DNA from: Bacteroidales bacterium
GTDB lineage: Bacteria; Bacteroidota; Bacteroidia; Bacteroidales; F082
NCBI GenBank assembly: GCA_017381865.1
Contig: JAFOBJ010000092.1
Coordinates: 1 to 64,000, forward strand
DNA: 64,000 nt
Reading direction: 5' to 3'
The notes under the pieces were generated by a model. It saw only the letters and a list, made by a program, of their open reading frames with translations, did not search any database and had not been told where the DNA came from. The first letter of the stretch is position 1. Each line of letters opens with the position of its first letter. Both the position numbers and the translations under genes were made by a program. This document shows positions 25,500-34,896 of the stretch, piece by piece.

Positions 25500-26857
25500 T
25501 GATTGTCATGAATAAGATTGCTAAACAAAACATATATTTCTTAGGTATAGGCGGCATAGGAATGAGTGCCTTGGCTCGTTATTTCTACAATAAAGGATGT
25601 CAGGTGTCGGGTTATGATAAAACACCGTCGCCATTGACTAGGAAATTGGAAGAAGAAGGCATTTCTATTCATTATGAAGACAATCCAGCGTTGATGCCAG
25701 AAAATATTGATTTTGTTATATTAACTCCAGCTATACCATCTGATTCTAAGGAGCTTAACTATCTTCGAGAGAAAAACGTTAAAATTATAAAACGTGCCCA
25801 GGTGTTGGGAGAAATATCTCGTCAATGCGATACGGTCGCAGTAGCTGGAAGTCATGGCAAAACAACGGTGACATCTTTGGTGTCGCATCTTTTGCATTAT
25901 GCCCAAAAACCAATGTCGGCATTTATTGGCGGAATAGCTAAAAACATAAACAGCAATGTCATAATCGGTGATGAGAATGATGAAATTGTTGTGATGGAAG
26001 CTGACGAATTTGATAGATCATTTTTACAGATAACGCCTTATATAAGTATCGTGACATCGATAGACGCAGATCATCTCGATATATATGGTGATGAGCAGCA
26101 AGTGGTTGAGGCTTTTAATCAGTTTGTCGAAAAAACAAAGCCAGAAGGTGTTGTGATATATAATCAAGCGCTTCCAATCGTTACTGATAGAAGAAAACTC
26201 ACTTATGGCTTCAAAGATGCAGATGTGATGGCGCGTAATGTCAGAGTCGTTGACGGCATGACCAGATTTTCTGTTATAACAAAAGAGGGACTTGATTTTG
26301 GAGAATATAAGATGCAACTCTTTGGAGAACATAATGTTTTGAATGCCTTGTCGGCTATCATGACATGTCTGCAACTTCGTGTTGATATGAAAACCATAAG
26401 GGAAGGTCTTGCGACTTTTCAAGGCGTCGCTCGTCGTTTCGACATAAGAGTAAAGAATGAAAAAGTTTGTTATATTGATGATTACGCACATCATCCAGAA
26501 GAGATAAAAGCTTCATTGAAAGCGGTTAGGACGATATTTCCAGACAAGAAGTTGACACTTGTGTTCCAGCCGCATCTCTTTTCAAGAACAAACGATTTTA
26601 TGGATGAATTTGCGGAGGCTCTATCGCTCGCCGACAGGCTGCTGCTGATGGAAATATATCCGGCTCGCGAAAAACCAATGCCAGGCGTGACATCATCAGT
26701 TCTGCTCGAAAAAATATCTTGTAAAGAAAAACAAATATGCCAAAAAGAGGAACTCATTGACACAATTAAAAAAATAAAACCAGAACTGATTGTGACAATG
26801 GGAGCCGGCGATATCGATCGCTTTGTGCCACAAATAGAAACATTGCTTGAATCATGA
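25496..26857 (+). CDS. murC: UDP-MurNAc-L-alanine ligase MurC
   Basis: The 453-residue Mur ligase opens with the nucleotide loop GIGGIGMSALARYF and has the ATP loop GSHGKTT near residue 120. EADEFDRSFL in the central domain and DDYAHHPEEI at the start of the C-terminal domain complete the family pattern. All three domains are intact. ATG 25508 is an alternative start four codons in. It overlaps murG and ftsQ by 4 bp each. Confidence 0.96.
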   Translation: MMIVMNKIAKQNIYFLGIGGIGMSALARYFYNKGCQVSGYDKTPSPLTRKLEEEGISIHYEDNPALMPENIDFVILTPAIPSDSKELNYLREKNVKIIKRAQVLGEISRQCDTVAVAGSHGKTTVTSLVSHLLHYAQKPMSAFIGGIAKNINSNVIIGDENDEIVVMEADEFDRSFLQITPYISIVTSIDADHLDIYGDEQQVVEAFNQFVEKTKPEGVVIYNQALPIVTDRRKLTYGFKDADVMARNVRVVDGMTRFSVITKEGLDFGEYKMQLFGEHNVLNALSAIMTCLQLRVDMKTIREGLATFQGVARRFDIRVKNEKVCYIDDYAHHPEEIKASLKAVRTIFPDKKLTLVFQPHLFSRTNDFMDEFAEALSLADRLLLMEIYPAREKPMPGVTSSVLLEKISCKEKQICQKEELIDTIKKIKPELIVTMGAGDIDRFVPQIETLLES

Positions 26858-27630
26858 GAAAAGTCCTTAACATATTATTGCTCGTATTTACATTGTCGGC
26901 CCTGATAGCGTTGGCCGTGTATTGCGCCTATGAACATTTCCATGATAATCTGAAAGATGTCGACTTGAAAATCGTAAGAAAAACAGAAAAAGGATTCGTC
27001 GATTATGGCAAAACTTACGATATGATACTCGATATATGCGATACGACTAATAATCAGCAGATTAAAACGATAAATGTCGATTCAGTGCTGAATGCCTTGA
27101 ATGCTAATCCGTGGATTATCAGTGCAAAAGCAGACATCAACCTCAAAGAATATCTAGACGTTGAAATAGAGGAATGTGATCCAATAGTTCGTGTGTATGG
27201 AAAAAACGGCAAATCGGTATATATTGATAACAATGGTGATATTTATCCAACTAATAATCAATATGTTCCTAGACTTCTTGTGGTAAGTGGCGTGGATTTT
27301 CCTGTCGATAAATTGGGTAATGTCAATGATGAAGTTTATGTTAAAACAAAATTGCCACAAACTTTCAATTTGGTAAAAGAGGTTTTGAACGATAATTATT
27401 CTAAATCTTGTGTTAGACAAATTCATTATGATAAGAAGAAAAATTATATTTTTTCAGTGAATAACACAAATATTATTGTTATCTTTGGCGATGTTAATGA
27501 AATTAGGGAAAAATTGTTAAAAATGAAGCATTTCTTTGATAAAATGCAAGGAAATCCTGAACTTGATAATTATAAAGAGATAAACTTGAATTATAAAAAC
27601 CAAGTAGTTTGTACCAAAATAAAAAAATAA
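26854..27630 (+). CDS. ftsQ: Cell division protein FtsQ
   Basis: The 258-residue bitopic protein has one N-terminal membrane segment (about 5-24) and a periplasmic POTRA-like region (residues ~70-110, INVDSVLNALNANPWI). A FtsQ-type beta domain follows. It is a scaffold that links early and late divisome proteins. The sequence is divergent, as usual for FtsQ in this phylum. Position between murC and ftsA and the topology support the call. Confidence 0.88.
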   Translation: MRKVLNILLLVFTLSALIALAVYCAYEHFHDNLKDVDLKIVRKTEKGFVDYGKTYDMILDICDTTNNQQIKTINVDSVLNALNANPWIISAKADINLKEYLDVEIEECDPIVRVYGKNGKSVYIDNNGDIYPTNNQYVPRLLVVSGVDFPVDKLGNVNDEVYVKTKLPQTFNLVKEVLNDNYSKSCVRQIHYDKKKNYIFSVNNTNIIVIFGDVNEIREKLLKMKHFFDKMQGNPELDNYKEINLNYKNQVVCTKIKK

Positions 27631-27636
27631 GAAGAT

Positions 27637-28986
27637 ATGAGTGATCCTGTTTATATAGTTGGTTTAGATATTGGCACAACAAAAATTGCCTGTATCGTAG
27701 GAGAAAAAATGCCTAATGGCAAAATTGAGATACGTGGTTACGGAAAAACAGAGTCGACCGGCGTAAAAAGAGGAATGGTTTTTAATATCGAAGAAACAGT
27801 AGATGCTATCAAACGTGCTGTTGCTGAAGCATCTGAACAGTCAAAAGTTGATATTAAAAGCGTTAATGTCGGTATTGCTGGTCATCATATCAAGAGCCTT
27901 CAACATCGTGGCGTTTTAATCAGAGAAAATGCAGATGTCGAAATTTCTGACGCAGAACTCGATAAATTGAAACAAGATATGTATAAGATTGGCGTCTCTC
28001 CAGGTGAAGAGATTATCAATGTTATACCTCAAGAATATATAGTCGATGACGAAGCTGGAATTCGTTCACCTAAAGGAATGGTCGGCAATAAGATAGAAGC
28101 TAACTTCCATGTTATTGTTGGTCAGACATCAGCCGTTAAGAACATCGTGAAATGTATAGAACACGCTGGCCTTGAGATGGAAAACATGATTCTTGAACCT
28201 ATAGCATCAGCTGCTGCAGTTCTCGGTGCGGATGAGAAAGAAGCTGGCGTCGCTATCGTTGACATTGGTGGTGGTACAACTGATATTGCGGTATTCTATG
28301 ATGAGATAATTTATCATACAGCAGTTATTCCTTTCGGAGGTAATGTCATCACAGAAGACATTCGTCAAGGTTGCTCTATCATCAGAAAATACGCAGAGGA
28401 AATCAAAGTCAAATTTGGTTCCGCAGTGGCATTGGAAAACAGCGAAGACGAAGTCGTGTCAATACCAGGAATTCATGGTCGCGAACCAAAAGAAATTTCT
28501 TTCAAAAACTTGGCAAATATAATCCAAGCTCGCCTTGAAGAAATATTCGACCTAGTAAACTTTGAAATACAAAAAGTTAACTCAGAACATAAACTCATTG
28601 CAGGTATCGTTCTTACAGGCGGCGGCGCAATGATGAAACATATCCGTCAACTCGCTGAGTTTAAGACAGGCCTCGAAGTTAGATTGGGTTATCCTAATGA
28701 ATATCTCGCAAATGAAACTGCAGAAGATTTGGCAAGTCCTTTATATTCAACAGGTATTGGTCTCGTAATAGAAGGCATCGCCAAATATGAAAACGATTTC
28801 CAGAGAAGCGGCAAAACCATAGCTGATGTGAAAAACGGACCAGTAGCAGAAGCAAATGAAGAAGTCGTGACTGAAGTAGAAGATAATGATGAAGTAAAAG
28901 AAAAAACACCAGGTAAAAAAGCCTTCGTGTTGAAAGATATTATCACAACAATTTCAGGGATCTTCAAATCAGATAATATTGACTAA
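27637..28986 (+). CDS. ftsA: Cell division protein FtsA
   Basis: The 449-residue actin-like ATPase tethers FtsZ to the membrane. The phosphate 1 motif GLDIGTTKIACIVGE starts at residue 9. The SHS2 1C domain, the phosphate 2 block VDIGGGTTDIAVFYD and the adenosine block GIVLTGGGAMMKHI are present. The C-terminal end LKDIITTISGIFKSDN could form the amphipathic membrane helix. It is followed 18 bp later by ftsZ. Confidence 0.96.
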   Translation: MSDPVYIVGLDIGTTKIACIVGEKMPNGKIEIRGYGKTESTGVKRGMVFNIEETVDAIKRAVAEASEQSKVDIKSVNVGIAGHHIKSLQHRGVLIRENADVEISDAELDKLKQDMYKIGVSPGEEIINVIPQEYIVDDEAGIRSPKGMVGNKIEANFHVIVGQTSAVKNIVKCIEHAGLEMENMILEPIASAAAVLGADEKEAGVAIVDIGGGTTDIAVFYDEIIYHTAVIPFGGNVITEDIRQGCSIIRKYAEEIKVKFGSAVALENSEDEVVSIPGIHGREPKEISFKNLANIIQARLEEIFDLVNFEIQKVNSEHKLIAGIVLTGGGAMMKHIRQLAEFKTGLEVRLGYPNEYLANETAEDLASPLYSTGIGLVIEGIAKYENDFQRSGKTIADVKNGPVAEANEEVVTEVEDNDEVKEKTPGKKAFVLKDIITTISGIFKSDNID

Positions 28987-29004
28987 GACAAAAACAATAA
29001 TAAT

Positions 29005-30657
29005 ATGACAGACTTAATTAAATTCGATACTAAGGAAGAAAGACCTAATATCATCAAAGTTATTGGTGTTGGTGGCGGCGGTAGCAATGCTGTTACTCAC
29101 ATGTTTACCGAAGGTATCCAAGGTGTCGATTTTATACTTTGTAATACTGACTATCAAGCTCTTGAGAAAAGTCCTGTTGCAATGAAAGTGCATCTCGGAA
29201 AACGAGCCCTCGGCGCTGGTAATAAACCAGATGTGGGACGCGATGCAGCGTTGGAAACAACTGATGAATTGCGCGAAATATTGGGCGAAGATACCAAAAT
29301 GTTGTTTATCACAGCAGGTATGGGTGGCGGAACAGGAACTGGTGCAGCTCCTGTTGTGGCTTCCGTTGCAAGAGAACTCGATATCCTTACAGTCGGAATC
29401 GTGACAATGCCTTTCAGCTGTGAAGGTAAACGCCGACAACAACAAGCTCTCGACGGCATCGCTGAACTCCGTAAACATGTCGATACTCTCCTCGTTATCA
29501 GCAATGATAAACTTCGCGACGAATACGGCGATATGAAACTGACTCAGGCTTTTAAAAAAGCTGACGATGTGCTCAAAACTGCTGCTAAAGGTATAGCTGA
29601 AATCATTACCGTGACAGGTTATGTTAATGTCGACTTCCAAGATGTTAATACCGTCATGCGCGATAGTGGCAAGGCTATCATGGGCTCCGGTTATGCCGAA
29701 GGCGAAGATAGAGCAATACGCGCCGTGGAAGAAGCCGTACATTCTCCTCTTCTCGACGACTCCGACATCAAAGGCGCTAAAAATATCCTTATCTATATCA
29801 CTTCTGGCAATGACGAAGTGTCTCTCGATGAAGTGATGGAAATAACTGAATATGTACAAGAAGCTACAGGTAATTGCTCCGAAGTGATATGGGGTAACGG
29901 CGAAGATGCTTCCCTCGGAGCAGGAATCAATGTGACTCTCATCGCAACCGGATTTAACGAAAAAGACGAAAAATATTATGGCTCGTCAGAGACTTATGAC
30001 TGCAATGCAAAAGTGCATGTCATGTACGACGATGCTACAAAGCCAAAAAATCGTCCTATAGAAGAACCTGTACAACAAAAAACAGAGCCAGTTCAAGTCG
30101 CTGAACCAGCTCCAGAACCAGAAATAAAAGTCATCGATAAAAGAAAACCTGAAGAAACAGTGACTTTTGAATCTAAAGAAAAAGATAAAAAAATTCATGT
30201 CTTGGGCGATGACGATAATATCGGCAATAATAGCAACGGATATACTCCAACAAGAAACACTTCTTCTGAAAGAAATATAAACACTCCAAATCCAACACCA
30301 ACGACTCGTGTTTATAACAATCCTTTCAATAATAATGACGACGATGAAGACTTCGGTATAACATCGTATGTTAAAGATAGCGCAGACACTCAGACACTTG
30401 TGAGACATAAAGTCAAGACAGAACAAGAAAAGGATGATATAAGCCAACAGGAAATGCTTCGCCGTCAACGTCTGGCTTCTCTTAATATGAATTTCAAATC
30501 AATAGAACATATTGAAGAATTGGAAACACAACCAGCTTATAAACGCATGGGACTCAATATTTTCAATAAAGAAGAACAACAACTTTCAACGTATTCGTCT
30601 AATAAAGACAAAGGACTCCGCGAAAGTAATTCCTTCCTACACGATAATGTGGATTGA
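29005..30657 (+). CDS. ftsZ: Cell division protein FtsZ with long C-terminal linker
   Basis: The 550-residue tubulin-like GTPase forms the Z ring. The GTP loop is GVGGGGSNAV (21-30) and the T4 tubulin signature GGGTGTGAAP is at 108-117. The conserved core ends near residue 320. A hydrophilic Asn/Pro/Glu-rich linker runs to about 505, then the terminal peptide TQPAYKRMGLNIF, then a further tail ending SFLHDNVD. The total is longer than many FtsZ proteins. A terminator follows, closing the dcw run. Confidence 0.97.
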   Translation: MTDLIKFDTKEERPNIIKVIGVGGGGSNAVTHMFTEGIQGVDFILCNTDYQALEKSPVAMKVHLGKRALGAGNKPDVGRDAALETTDELREILGEDTKMLFITAGMGGGTGTGAAPVVASVARELDILTVGIVTMPFSCEGKRRQQQALDGIAELRKHVDTLLVISNDKLRDEYGDMKLTQAFKKADDVLKTAAKGIAEIITVTGYVNVDFQDVNTVMRDSGKAIMGSGYAEGEDRAIRAVEEAVHSPLLDDSDIKGAKNILIYITSGNDEVSLDEVMEITEYVQEATGNCSEVIWGNGEDASLGAGINVTLIATGFNEKDEKYYGSSETYDCNAKVHVMYDDATKPKNRPIEEPVQQKTEPVQVAEPAPEPEIKVIDKRKPEETVTFESKEKDKKIHVLGDDDNIGNNSNGYTPTRNTSSERNINTPNPTPTTRVYNNPFNNNDDDEDFGITSYVKDSADTQTLVRHKVKTEQEKDDISQQEMLRRQRLASLNMNFKSIEHIEELETQPAYKRMGLNIFNKEEQQLSTYSSNKDKGLRESNSFLHDNVD

Positions 30658-30679
30658 AAAATAAAATGTTAAAATAAAT

Positions 30680-30713
30680 AAAGCGATAAGGTTTAAACTT
30701 TATCGCTTTTTTA
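30680..30713 (+). terminator. Terminator of the dcw cluster
   Basis: AAAGCGATAA pairs with TTATCGCTTT across a GGTTTAAACT-type loop and ends in a T-run. It lies 23 bp after the ftsZ stop. Confidence 0.9.
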
Positions 30714-30740
30714 TTGTTGAATCGTTAAAAATTAACAATT

Positions 30741-31811
30741 ATGTCAACAATAATTTTAACAATAAATACTGAAATATTTTATACAAGAATAGCTGTCAGC
30801 AAAGACGAAAATATATTTTATCAAAGCGATATAGATCACTCGAAAGACGATTTTATCTTGATGGAAAATGCCGTCGACCAATTGCCGTTTCGCCGCGATG
30901 CCATAATGAATCGCCTGCGTCGTGATGCAGTTGATATTAAGTCCGTTCAATATGTCGTTGCTGAAGGCGGACTCCTTAAACCTTGTGAAACAGGCGTTTA
31001 TGAAATTGATAAAATTATGGTTGGCGATATGATTGATGGAGTGGGAGGTGACGATGTGATAAATATGGCTGGACTTCTGGCTTTTACTATCGCCAGTCTC
31101 TTGCGCGTGAAATCACTTGTCGTCGACCCTGCTTCCGTCGATGAGCGTTCTGATGTTGCAAGATTTTTTGCTCATCCTATAACAAGAAAAAAATCGCTGT
31201 TCCATGCACTCGTACATAAATATCTCTCAAAAGAATATGCCAAAAATATTAATAAAAATTATGATGATATGAATATCGTATTTTGTCATGTCGGCGATAG
31301 AAATGTTTCTGTGGCAGCTCATAAAAAAGGATGCGTTGTTGATGTGAACCAAGCTTATATGGGATTCGGTCCGATGGGATTCTTTGAAACAGGAACAATG
31401 CCGGTGTCGAATGTGATAGATATGATGTTTAAAAAACATTATACAAAAGACGAAATCTTAAAACTTATTAACAGAAATGCGACATTTCATTCTTATATAA
31501 CAACAAATTCCTGCGATGAAATAATGTCGTTGTTAAAAAATGATAACAAAACAAATATGATATTGGAGGCGATGGCGTATCAGATAGCAAAAGAAATCGC
31601 ATCGCATTATGTTACATTAGACGGTGAAATAGACGCAATTATTTTGTCAGGAAAAATATTCGCCGACAAACGTTTTTTTAAGTATATTTCCAAAAAAATT
31701 GAAAATCTTGCTCCAATAAATTCTTATCCAAAAGATTATACTGTTGAAGCATTGGTTTACAATGTGTTACAAGTTGTAAACGGAGAAAAGGAAATAAAAA
31801 CGTATGCTTGA
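30741..31811 (+). CDS. Butyrate kinase-like protein with degenerate active site
   Basis: The 356-residue protein aligns along its whole length with butyrate kinase (ASKHA fold). Blocks in common are EGGLLKP, VVDPASVDE with DVAR, KSLFHAL, AAHKKGCVVDVN and EAMAYQIAKEI. The phosphate/ATP loops are lost. The family NPGSTSTK is NTEIFYTR here (9-16), HMGGGISV is HVGDRNVSV (183-191), and LTGGIA is LSGKIF (302-307). Acetate/butyrate kinase activity is therefore unlikely. No phosphate butyryltransferase gene is adjacent. It overlaps the next lipoprotein gene by 8 bp. Confidence 0.78.
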   Translation: MSTIILTINTEIFYTRIAVSKDENIFYQSDIDHSKDDFILMENAVDQLPFRRDAIMNRLRRDAVDIKSVQYVVAEGGLLKPCETGVYEIDKIMVGDMIDGVGGDDVINMAGLLAFTIASLLRVKSLVVDPASVDERSDVARFFAHPITRKKSLFHALVHKYLSKEYAKNINKNYDDMNIVFCHVGDRNVSVAAHKKGCVVDVNQAYMGFGPMGFFETGTMPVSNVIDMMFKKHYTKDEILKLINRNATFHSYITTNSCDEIMSLLKNDNKTNMILEAMAYQIAKEIASHYVTLDGEIDAIILSGKIFADKRFFKYISKKIENLAPINSYPKDYTVEALVYNVLQVVNGEKEIKTYA

Positions 31812-34230
31812 TTTTTTAAAAAAAATATCATATTTATCGCTGATTTTATTATTGACAATCTCATTTTTTTGTTGCATAAATAACAGTAAAACTTCAGATA
31901 ATTCAATTAGGTTTTCCAATAACTTTGACAATGAATGCGCTGATGCTTTGTGGAAAAATGTTCGCCGCTTGGAAAATGAAACCGCATGCTCTGGTAGTTT
32001 TGTGTGCGAATGTCCTTCCGATTTGACCTACGCTCTGGGCTTCGACTTTAATGTTGATGATAGCGTTAAAAATGCTAATGCATTGATTTCTATAGATATG
32101 ATGATTAAATCAAATGCACGGCTTAATTCTGTATTCGTAGTTTCAGTTGAAAATGAGAACAAAACAATATTCTGGAAGTCTTTTTCTTTGTCAAAAGGTT
32201 TTGTTGCTGAAAATCAATGGTATAATACAGAAATTTCTCTGAGCTTGCCTAATGATGTCATTAAAAATTCTAAACTTAATTGTTATGTCTTGAATAATCA
32301 TAACGAATCTTTTTTTATAGACGACTTTAATTTTAACATAAAATATTTTAACCTTCCGACTTATGTCGATAAAGTTGAAGCCAATGATGTTCCTAAAGAT
32401 TTGAAAAATATTTTTAACACAAAATCCATTAACATTTTATATTCAGAAAAGAAAAATCAAATTGTTTTGGCAGATGAAAATGATAATCCTATAACAAAAC
32501 CTTTGTCGTTATTTTATTCTTTGATTGTTGATAATGACACGGTCGAAGTTCAAATTTCAGAATTTCAAAACTCAGCAACTCAGCAACTCAGCAACTCAGC
32601 AACTCAGTACTTTACAGAAAATCTGACATTCTCTTCTGAAGAAAACAATCCAAATGTTAATTTTCATTTAGAAACAACGTTTAATAAAGATGTGAAAATC
32701 TTGAAATCATCGTTGATAATTCCGTTCTTGAATGATGATTTTACTATTTATAGAAGAAATCTGTTTGTGGATACTTGTGATTATCAAGATGTTTATTATT
32801 TAGATAAAGAAGGATTTTCTCTTTCGTATTTAGATAAACAGTTGAATTTATATCATTTAGATTCAATTTCTTCAATTCAGTTAGACGTTAAAAATGCTAC
32901 TGCATATATCAATATGGATTATTATTATGACCATCTTTTGATGCGTTATGAACTTTGGGATACGACTGATTATTATATCGATAATTCTTCAACATTCATG
33001 AAGAAAGGCGCATCGCTGAATTCGTCTTTCGTGGTTTCTTTGACAAACAAAGCGGATTTGCCGCGAATTATGCCTGTTTTTGAAGGCTATGAATCGGCTT
33101 TTATTTGGACAGAACATGCGGATTGGGCCGACATCAAGACACATCGTGCGACTTATTTCGGAAGTGAAGAAGTTGTAAATGTGGAAGATGCGATAGGCGG
33201 CTTTGCTTATTTCGATATTCCTGTGACAAAAAGCGTGTTTTATCACAATCCAGATTCTGTAACTAATTTTGAAAAAAATCCAGATTTTCCAGGATTACAT
33301 TCTACGATAAAGACAGATACTTCATTTTTTGATTTTTTGAAGCAATTGAAAGACAAAGGCTTCGATATTTGTCTTCATACTCCAGAACAATACACTTCGA
33401 CAAATGATTATCTTGCTGAAGCACTGTTGTTTATGAAAGAAAATTTTGCTTCTCCATCGTGGATTGACCATGGCTATAACAATGGATTTTTGAATAATAG
33501 GGAAGATATGATTTGTGATGGATTGGATTCTGCGTCACCGTATTATGTCTATGATTTATGGAAAGAATACGATGTGAAGTTCCCGTTTAATGCCGCTTAT
33601 GAAGAAATGAATCCGCGTCCGTTTGTGGATTACGTCTTCGAAAACAATTTGATGCGTCCGTATCCAGGCTTCGGCGATGCTTTGCCTTGTCCTAAAGTTA
33701 TGCGACATCCGTCTTATCCCGATATTCTGCAATGGTCGACGCCATATACGCTGGAGCCTGGCGATTCTTGGGAATATTATTTATCACAGGAACATCTGGA
33801 TAAAATCGTTGATTTCAGATATGTCTTTATAACACATATTTATGCGCCTTGGGTGGATGAAAATCGTGGATTTTGGGAAATGAAGAATGGTAAAATCGTG
33901 GCGAAAGAAGGATTTAATCAAGCTTTGAAAAGAATTTCTGATATGCGAGACAAACATCTTTTATTGCCTACAACGATTGAAAAATATATGACATACCAAC
34001 ATCAGATTCAAAATCTTGAATATAGAGTTGAAGAAGATGGAAGTGTAATGTTAAAAAATAATAACAACGAAACGATAAAAGGATTATCTTTGATTTCTGT
34101 TAGAGAGATGTTTTTAGATAACAAAAAATCTTTTAACAAAAGAAAGACACATTCTGGAAATGAATGGATTATTTGGTTCAATATTGAGCCAAATGAAGTC
34201 GTGAGAGTTTTAAATATGAATAAAAATTAA
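31804..34230 (+). CDS. Large lipoprotein with deacetylase-like C-terminal region
   Basis: The 808-residue protein has a signal peptide with a cysteine pair (FFCCINN) near residue 23, so it is predicted to be a lipoprotein. The N-terminal ~400 residues are beta-rich and unrecognised. From about 415 it looks like a barrel domain with conserved polar motifs: TEHADWAD (~436-443), DICLHTPEQ (~520), IDHGYNNG and FITHIYAPW (~674). This pattern recalls polysaccharide deacetylase-type metal sites, but I cannot confirm it. Residues ~256-269 are encoded by an 8-bp tandem repeat. It overlaps the kinase-like gene and is followed 10 bp later by purN. Confidence 0.7.
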   Translation: MLDFLKKISYLSLILLLTISFFCCINNSKTSDNSIRFSNNFDNECADALWKNVRRLENETACSGSFVCECPSDLTYALGFDFNVDDSVKNANALISIDMMIKSNARLNSVFVVSVENENKTIFWKSFSLSKGFVAENQWYNTEISLSLPNDVIKNSKLNCYVLNNHNESFFIDDFNFNIKYFNLPTYVDKVEANDVPKDLKNIFNTKSINILYSEKKNQIVLADENDNPITKPLSLFYSLIVDNDTVEVQISEFQNSATQQLSNSATQYFTENLTFSSEENNPNVNFHLETTFNKDVKILKSSLIIPFLNDDFTIYRRNLFVDTCDYQDVYYLDKEGFSLSYLDKQLNLYHLDSISSIQLDVKNATAYINMDYYYDHLLMRYELWDTTDYYIDNSSTFMKKGASLNSSFVVSLTNKADLPRIMPVFEGYESAFIWTEHADWADIKTHRATYFGSEEVVNVEDAIGGFAYFDIPVTKSVFYHNPDSVTNFEKNPDFPGLHSTIKTDTSFFDFLKQLKDKGFDICLHTPEQYTSTNDYLAEALLFMKENFASPSWIDHGYNNGFLNNREDMICDGLDSASPYYVYDLWKEYDVKFPFNAAYEEMNPRPFVDYVFENNLMRPYPGFGDALPCPKVMRHPSYPDILQWSTPYTLEPGDSWEYYLSQEHLDKIVDFRYVFITHIYAPWVDENRGFWEMKNGKIVAKEGFNQALKRISDMRDKHLLLPTTIEKYMTYQHQIQNLEYRVEEDGSVMLKNNNNETIKGLSLISVREMFLDNKKSFNKRKTHSGNEWIIWFNIEPNEVVRVLNMNKN
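32569..32607 (+). repeat. 8-bp tandem repeat inside a lipoprotein gene
   Basis: AACTCAGC occurs at 32569, 32577, 32585 and 32593, followed by a 7-bp partial unit at 32601. The unit is not a multiple of three, so gain or loss of one unit would shift the reading frame. The word also appears in the noncoding spacer near 435-475. Confidence 0.9.
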
Positions 34231-34240
34231 CAAAATAAAT

Positions 34241-34804
34241 ATGAAAAGATTATCGATATTTGTCTCAGGCGGAGGCACCAACTTGCAAAGAATAGCAGAA
34301 TATTTTGCAGATAATAAAGAAGTTGAAATCGTTAATGTCATTTGTAATAATCCAAATGCATACGCAATAGAAAGAGCCAAAAACCTCGGAATTCCTTGTA
34401 AAATAATAAACAGAGCTGAGTTCAAGAGTGAAAATTTCACAAAAGAATTGTTAGAACAAAATATCGACCTCGTTGTTTTAGCAGGATTTTTATGGCTTCT
34501 TCCAAAATATCTCATCGATGCTTTCCCAAATAAAATCGTCAATATTCATCCTGCTTTATTGCCAAAATATGGCGGCAAAGGATTTTATGGCGAACATGTT
34601 CACGAAGCCGTCGTCGCAGCGAAAGAAAAAGTTTCGGGTATCACAATTCATTATGTTAATGAATGTTACGATAGCGGAGCAATCATATTCCAAGCTCAAG
34701 TCGCTCTTGAAGAAGGCGAAACAGCCGACAGCCTCGCAGCGAAGATTCATAAACTCGAATATCAACATTATCCAGTCGTAATCGAAGAATTAGTTAGGAA
34801 TTGA
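34241..34804 (+). CDS. purN: Phosphoribosylglycinamide formyltransferase
   Basis: The 187-residue enzyme transfers formyl from 10-formyl-THF to GAR in purine synthesis. The N-terminal loop IFVSGGGTNLQ, the substrate block NIHPALLPKYGGKG (with catalytic Asn/His) and GITIHYVNECYDSGAII (with the catalytic Asp) are complete. Length is normal. It lies 10 bp after the large lipoprotein gene. Confidence 0.96.
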   Translation: MKRLSIFVSGGGTNLQRIAEYFADNKEVEIVNVICNNPNAYAIERAKNLGIPCKIINRAEFKSENFTKELLEQNIDLVVLAGFLWLLPKYLIDAFPNKIVNIHPALLPKYGGKGFYGEHVHEAVVAAKEKVSGITIHYVNECYDSGAIIFQAQVALEEGETADSLAAKIHKLEYQHYPVVIEELVRN

Positions 34805-34839
34805 GGAATATCTCGCATAGAGACGCAAGGACTTTATAA

Positions 34840-34896
34840 TTAGGAATGAATAATTTGCATTATGCATTATGAATTATGCATTATGAATTATGAATT
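34840..34896. repeat. ATTATGAATTATGCATTATG-type tandem tract
   Basis: The words GCATTATG and GAATTATG alternate up to the start codon at 34897, which is itself part of the tract. A reverse-complement version follows the cysS stop at 41733-41760. Confidence 0.8.

Noticed and set aside
29014..29859. 281-codon minus-strand frame
   Set aside because: It is the antisense shadow of ftsZ, whose motifs are unambiguous on the plus strand.
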